A stretch of 9,637 bases of DNA. It comes from JBBRGG01 sp038240875 (GTDB lineage Bacteria > Planctomycetota > Phycisphaerae > Phycisphaerales > UBA1924). The notes below the pieces were generated by a model. It saw only the letters and a program-made list of their open reading frames with translations. It was not told where the DNA came from and did no database searches. Position 1 is the first letter of the stretch. Each line of letters starts with the position of its first letter. This document shows, in pieces, positions 5,843-9,637 of the stretch. Made by a program: the position numbers and the translations under genes. The stretch spans positions 1 to 9,637 of the forward strand of contig JBBRGG010000137.1 of NCBI GenBank assembly GCA_038240875.1. Reading direction: 5' to 3'.

Positions 5843-7981
5843 TCACTTTCCCTTAGCCAATTCTTCAGCGAGGGCCGCCGAGAAGATCCGGGGAAGCAGG
5901 TTCTCGTTCGCAACCTTCCAGGTACCAACGAGTTTGCCGTTGACGTAAATCATGGGCACAGAGCGCAGCCCAATTCCCATCGCGGCTCGCGCCTGGCTGG
6001 TAATCGCATCGGTCACGAACCCTTGTTGCATCGCGTCGGCGAGCTGCGCCGCATCAAGCCCAAGCCCCGGAGCCGCGGCGTTCAACGCTTCTACTGAGTA
6101 TGTCGTTTGGTTTAACATCAACCAATCGTGCATCGCCCAAAAAGATTCGCTGCCACCGAGTATGTCCGCGGCTTCAGCGGCTCGAACCGCGGAGCACGCC
6201 TTGGGATACGCCGTGCGCTGCGTGCTGGGGTTGCAGGATTGATCAACCGGGAAGGGCGCGAAGAAATATTGAATAACCAGCGAATCACGCGTGCGTTCAC
6301 CCGCGGGCAATTTGGCAAACTGGCGGCAGATCGCGTCCGCTTCAGCCGTGCTTTTGTCTTGATAGTCGCCGATGATCATTACCTTGACCAGCGCGTCGGC
6401 GGGGCCGACGGTGCGCTTGGTCAGGCTGACCGGAAGTGTTGTCAGCGGTGCGGTCCGCCAATCTTCGAAAAACTTATCCGCGGCGGTGGGGGGGATGTCG
6501 TTGTCAGGGCCGAAAGCGAGCGGATCAGTCGCAAGGACTTCCATTACAGTGCGCGTGAGGGCTTGGGGCGCGGTCCAGCCTCGAAGCTCGACGCCATTGA
6601 TGAAGATCATCGGCGTGCGACGCAAGCCATAGTACATGGCGAGGTCGATGTCCTGTGTCACCATCGACTGCGCTTCGATGCCGGTCATCACGCGAAGAAA
6701 CGACTGCTGTTCAAAGCCTAGCTCTTTGAGCCCTACGTTGAGTTCGGCGTCGGTGAATGAGCCTGAGCGCGCGAAGAGCCATGTGTGCATTTTCCAGAAG
6801 CCGTTGACACCTTGAAGTCGGCCAGCGGCTTCGGCTGCTCGTGCTGCCCAGCAGGAGTTTGGTTGCGGGTTGTTGGGTACGTTGGGATTGCACACGTTGG
6901 AGAGAGGAAAGTAGCGGATGCCTACGGAGATGTCGGGTGTAGATGCCATGAGCGTGGCAAGCTCTTGCTCGATGATCTTGCAGTCGGGACATTGATAAGA
7001 GGTAAAGAGCACGATGCGGACCTTGGCTCTTTCTGGGCCGAAGCGCCAGCGCCCGGTCAAAGGCTCGATCTTGACTGCGGCTTGGTCAGTGATTACATTT
7101 GCGGCTAGAGTTGATGTGGGAGTTGGAGCTGGATTCGCATTTGCAACTAGAGGCGTAGTTGACGCAGGAGTTGGCGCAGGCTGAGCACCTTGCTGTTGAA
7201 TCGGCGGCACTATCTGTTTCGCGCCCGCAGACGTGCCCGCAGACGTGCCCGCCGATGCTCCTGTTGATCGAGTCATGTTCGCAAGCGATTGCGCCCGCTC
7301 TTGCTCGGCGATCACATTGGCCTTTGCACGCACGCCACTCTCCACGACGCCCAGCACAATCGACGAGACTAGCGTGACCACGATCAGCGTAACCAACGCG
7401 AAGGTGGCGCGAGGGAGCGCTTTATCGCGCGCTGAAGCATTTGATTCGACTGATGATTGAGCAGCCGATTTAGCCTTGGCTTTGCGTGCCAGCTCAACAG
7501 CGATCAGGAATAGCGCGTTCCCCGCGTGCGTTGCCAGGCAATAAAGGCAAAGCGCATCGAACGCGAACATGATGCCGATATAGACCAGCGAGATGCCGAA
7601 TCCGGCGCGAACAACCCATGCGAACCAAGAGGGTGCTCGTCCCGCGAACGAGATCCACGCCGCCAAAAAACCTAGAAACACGGCAACTCCCACAAACGAC
7701 ACGGGCCAATTGGTGCCTGGTACTTTGCCCATCGGGCCTTTGGTTGCTTTGTCGCACGCATCGCCGATGCCACACCCGGCAAGCTGGATCCCTCCAAGGT
7801 GATGCAGCGCGAGCGATGATGACGCGCCCAGTGCAATCAAGCACGCGATCACGCCCAACATAAAGATCCCTATGGGCACGCGTGGCGTGTTGCTGGGCAA
7901 ACTCGCGTTGAAATTCGTAGTTGAAACCGCATTGGTACGTGCGGTGGAAGCTGTTCGTGATGCGTCTTTCGGTGTGGCCAT
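5843..7981 (-). CDS. VKOR disulfide generator fused to two DsbA-like domains, second one degenerate
   Basis: A 712-residue inner-membrane protein. The VKOR domain (about 36-165) has four membrane helices, loop cysteines C70 and C76 and the active-site C145-L-Y-C148. A fifth helix (about 191-213) leads to an Ala/Thr/Pro-rich linker (214-305) with GTSA repeats. DsbA-like domain 1 (about 306-485) has C331-P-D-C334 after FTSYQ and cis-Pro T456-P457. DsbA-like domain 2 (about 515-705) keeps the fold and V675-P676, but the CxxC position reads D542-K-S-T545. Both domains share CNP...C (C364/C377 and C583/C596), RAAEAA, FWxMHxWL and PMI(F/Y)xNG, showing internal duplication. VKOR passes electrons from an attached thioredoxin-fold domain to quinone, so domain 1 should oxidise exported proteins and be recharged by VKOR. 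Domain 2 is likely substrate-binding or structural. There is no signal peptide or Shine-Dalgarno; ATG 7981 is the only sensible start. The amine oxidase gene follows closely. Confidence 0.92.
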   Translation of the reverse strand: MATPKDASRTASTARTNAVSTTNFNASLPSNTPRVPIGIFMLGVIACLIALGASSSLALHHLGGIQLAGCGIGDACDKATKGPMGKVPGTNWPVSFVGVAVFLGFLAAWISFAGRAPSWFAWVVRAGFGISLVYIGIMFAFDALCLYCLATHAGNALFLIAVELARKAKAKSAAQSSVESNASARDKALPRATFALVTLIVVTLVSSIVLGVVESGVRAKANVIAEQERAQSLANMTRSTGASAGTSAGTSAGAKQIVPPIQQQGAQPAPTPASTTPLVANANPAPTPTSTLAANVITDQAAVKIEPLTGRWRFGPERAKVRIVLFTSYQCPDCKIIEQELATLMASTPDISVGIRYFPLSNVCNPNVPNNPQPNSCWAARAAEAAGRLQGVNGFWKMHTWLFARSGSFTDAELNVGLKELGFEQQSFLRVMTGIEAQSMVTQDIDLAMYYGLRRTPMIFINGVELRGWTAPQALTRTVMEVLATDPLAFGPDNDIPPTAADKFFEDWRTAPLTTLPVSLTKRTVGPADALVKVMIIGDYQDKSTAEADAICRQFAKLPAGERTRDSLVIQYFFAPFPVDQSCNPSTQRTAYPKACSAVRAAEAADILGGSESFWAMHDWLMLNQTTYSVEALNAAAPGLGLDAAQLADAMQQGFVTDAITSQARAAMGIGLRSVPMIYVNGKLVGTWKVANENLLPRIFSAALAEELAKGK
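7223..7252 (-). repeat. 12-bp in-frame tandem repeat in the VKOR-DsbA linker
   Basis: The plus-strand unit gcccgcagacgt occurs at 7223-7234 and 7235-7246, with a half copy after it. On the coding strand it writes the GTSA repeats of the periplasmic linker. The period preserves the frame, so linker length could vary between strains. Confidence 0.8.
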
Positions 7982-8040
7982 GGGAAGTTGATTCTCGTAG
8001 TGTGCTACCGCGATCGATTGATCAAAGAAATCAGCGATGA

Positions 8041-8069
8041 AGTATGTTTGTCTACATCATGATTGTACA
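8041..8069 (-). promoter_or_regulatory. weak promoter candidate for the VKOR-DsbA gene
   Basis: On the minus strand TGTACA (8069-8064, 4/6 to TTGACA) and CATACT (8046-8041, 4/6 to TATAAT) are 17 bp apart. They lie in the 118-bp gap after the Ppx/GppA stop. The predicted 5' leader would be about 50 nt, with no Shine-Dalgarno before the ATG at 7981. The match is modest. Confidence 0.25.
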
Positions 8070-8083
8070 GGCTCGTTCCTATC

Positions 8084-8096
8084 GGCCAAATTGGCC
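8084..8096. promoter_or_regulatory. palindrome GGCCAA-A-TTGGCC just after the Ppx/GppA stop
   Basis: Six-base arms meet around a single central base. As RNA it would form at most a 4-5 bp stem, and it has no T-run on the minus strand, so it is a poor intrinsic terminator. A dimer-binding operator upstream of the VKOR-DsbA promoter candidate is possible. Confidence 0.3.
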
Positions 8097-8099
8097 TCG

Positions 8100-9637
8100 T
8101 CAAACAAAGCGGATCTTCATGCAGATCAAGCCTTCGAGCAGACCAGCTTTGTCGTTCGCCGCTGCGAGGTTCGCCGCGATCTCCTCTGCCAACTCGAGGC
8201 CAACGTGAGCGCCTCGTGCAAAGGTGCGGTCCTTCGCGCGGTCGGACCCGCTGCGTTCGAGTTCCTCAAGTTCAAGCTCTTCTGCGTCGAGGCTTTGCAC
8301 ATTGAGGCTTTGAACTACCAGACTTTCATGCGAATCTCCATCGACATATCCAAGCGAAATGTCGCTCGCGGGCGAAGGTTCTTCCGCGTGCTGCACATAA
8401 CCGCGACAATCTGCTTCGATGGTGATCGCTTTGCCGCTAAACCGAACGTGAGCCGTAGCGATATTCTGCGTGTGCGAACGATCAAGCCCATCTGCCACGC
8501 GCAAGATCGCGGCAAGCCGTGCGACCAATGCACGATCGGAATTGGATAACGCTGCAAATGTTCGATGCTTCTCACTCGGCTCGGCTCGCCGGTGATATCG
8601 GGCAACCTCCGCGATCACATTGATCTCACGAGGCGTAAACCCGGGCAAGTCGCCATGCAGGATCATCACCTGTGAATGCTTGTGATGGCGCTCGTACGAA
8701 ACCAGCACGCCAACATCATGCAACAACGCGGCGGCATGCAACAACTCGCGTTCGCGCGGGTCGCTGCCCAGCCCAGGAACCAACGAGCTCGTCGTAGCGA
8801 ACTGGTCAAAGAGCATGAGCGCAAGCCCCGCGACATGCTCGCTATGCGCTCGTTCAAATCGGCAGCGGTACGCGAATGTACGCACGCCCGCGACCCTTGC
8901 CTCGGGTCCGGCGTCGCGTCCGACACCAAGCCGCGTAGCCAACAATTCCTCGATCACGCGCAGCACCAGCCCATCACGAACGCCGCCGGGATGGACGTGC
9001 ATGTGCGTCGCGCCGACATGTTTCATCAGGCGTTCAACAACGCAAAACCCAGCGATGATGATGTCGGCACGATCACTGGGAAGTCCCGGCACGCGCAGGC
9101 GCTGAGCAAGCGGGATCGACCGCAAGTGCGCGATCAACTCTTTGATCTGTTGACGACTGACCGGGGCCATCGTAGTGAGTGCCGAGCTGTTGCGATCGAT
9201 AAGCACGCCTCGCGCCGCAACGGCCAGCGTCATCAGAGTACTAAATGTCCCGCCACACCCGATCATGATCGAAGGCGGTTCGCCATGAGTGTGCACACGT
9301 TTCTTGATCATGCGCGAAGCGGTCTGCTTCATGTCGTTGAAGCGTGCGCCAGCAGCGGCTTCGGCACCGCCAAACTGCTCGGTCAATCGCACCGCGCCCA
9401 AAGGCATCGATTCGTTCGCGACGATCACGCCTCCATCCGACACGACTACTTCGAGGCTACCCCCGCCGATGTCCGCGACGCAGCATCGACCAATCGAGAG
9501 GTCAAACGCTCGCGCGACCGAACGGTGCACGAGCCGCCCCTCGTCGCGAGCGGAAATGATTTCAAGGCGAAGCCCGGTTCGATCGAGCACGAGCGAACGA
9601 AAGTCTGCACCGTTGCTTGCCTCGCGGACCGCCGCTG
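8100..9637 (-). CDS. Ppx/GppA phosphatase with HD domain, N-terminus beyond the right edge
   Basis: The frame is open to the right edge. Its first visible residues, AVREASNGADF, are the conserved TxAVREAxNG block normally near residue 95, so roughly 90-100 residues are missing and the whole protein would be about 600 residues, longer than E. coli Ppx. Numbering below starts at the GTG at 9590. The ASKHA-type phosphatase part has ISARDEGRL (E18 near the catalytic Glu position), ADIGGGSLE (39-47), the phosphate loop GCGGTFSTL (111-119), PGLPSDRADIIIAG and GVRDGLVL. An HD domain follows (H249, H252, H291-D292 in ALLHDVG, H333, D367 in RVADGLD). Such enzymes remove terminal phosphates from polyphosphate or convert pppGpp to ppGpp; motifs alone do not separate the two. 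After about residue 400 the tail diverges, with an acidic Leu/Glu stretch (about 425-446) not typical of the family. It is on the same strand as the VKOR-DsbA gene, 118 bp upstream of it. Confidence 0.93.
   Translation of the reverse strand, partial: AAVREASNGADFRSLVLDRTGLRLEIISARDEGRLVHRSVARAFDLSIGRCCVADIGGGSLEVVVSDGGVIVANESMPLGAVRLTEQFGGAEAAAGARFNDMKQTASRMIKKRVHTHGEPPSIMIGCGGTFSTLMTLAVAARGVLIDRNSSALTTMAPVSRQQIKELIAHLRSIPLAQRLRVPGLPSDRADIIIAGFCVVERLMKHVGATHMHVHPGGVRDGLVLRVIEELLATRLGVGRDAGPEARVAGVRTFAYRCRFERAHSEHVAGLALMLFDQFATTSSLVPGLGSDPRERELLHAAALLHDVGVLVSYERHHKHSQVMILHGDLPGFTPREINVIAEVARYHRRAEPSEKHRTFAALSNSDRALVARLAAILRVADGLDRSHTQNIATAHVRFSGKAITIEADCRGYVQHAEEPSPASDISLGYVDGDSHESLVVQSLNVQSLDAEELELEELERSGSDRAKDRTFARGAHVGLELAEEIAANLAAANDKAGLLEGLICMKIRFV

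Noticed and set aside
8037..8549. 170-codon plus-strand open frame
   Set aside because: Mostly antisense to the Ppx/GppA gene, with no recognisable motif and no Shine-Dalgarno.

Overview
The window looks like a moderately GC-rich bacterial chromosome, with GC-rich genes and clearly AT-richer gaps. The gene style suggests Planctomycetota, perhaps Phycisphaerae: a small HxxxCxxC zinc anti-sigma protein, a free-standing LuxR/GerE helix-turn-helix protein, a soluble PAS hybrid kinase with a NarL-type regulator, and a VKOR-DsbA fusion. This placement rests on style alone and is modest in confidence. No rRNA, tRNA, CRISPR array, transposase or phage gene was seen.

Left half, plus strand: a short zf-HC2 anti-sigma-like gene (8-268) is followed by an AT-rich gap with a degenerate repeat and an extended -10 element. 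Next comes a two-component operon: a cytoplasmic PAS-HisKA-HATPase hybrid kinase (395-2365) whose C-terminal receiver has lost its phosphoacceptor Asp, overlapping by 4 bases a NarL/FixJ response regulator (2362-3027) that keeps all its phosphorylation residues. The simplest reading is direct transfer from kinase His234 to regulator Asp60, with the pseudo-receiver acting as a regulatory module. After a 539-bp AT-rich non-coding stretch with palindromes and competing hairpins comes a 98-residue stand-alone LuxR-type DNA-binding protein (3567-3863), then a 13-bp tandem repeat and about 400 bp of gap between convergent genes.

Right half, minus strand, reading right to left: a Ppx/GppA phosphatase with an HD domain (8100 to beyond the right edge; polyphosphate or pppGpp hydrolysis), then a 712-residue membrane protein joining a VKOR quinone-linked disulfide generator to two DsbA-like domains (5843-7981), then a Tat-exported FAD amine oxidase (4262-5794). 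The last two are closely spaced and both act in or at the cell envelope. The second DsbA-like domain has lost its CxxC.

The most noteworthy observations are the two degenerate domains (pseudo-receiver and pseudo-DsbA), each paired with an intact copy, the same promoter-to-ATG geometry before the kinase and the amine oxidase (TGn + TATAnT-like hexamer + 6 nt + ATG, suggesting leaderless mRNAs), and the long structured leader before the stand-alone HTH gene. No clearly new multi-gene system was recognised.
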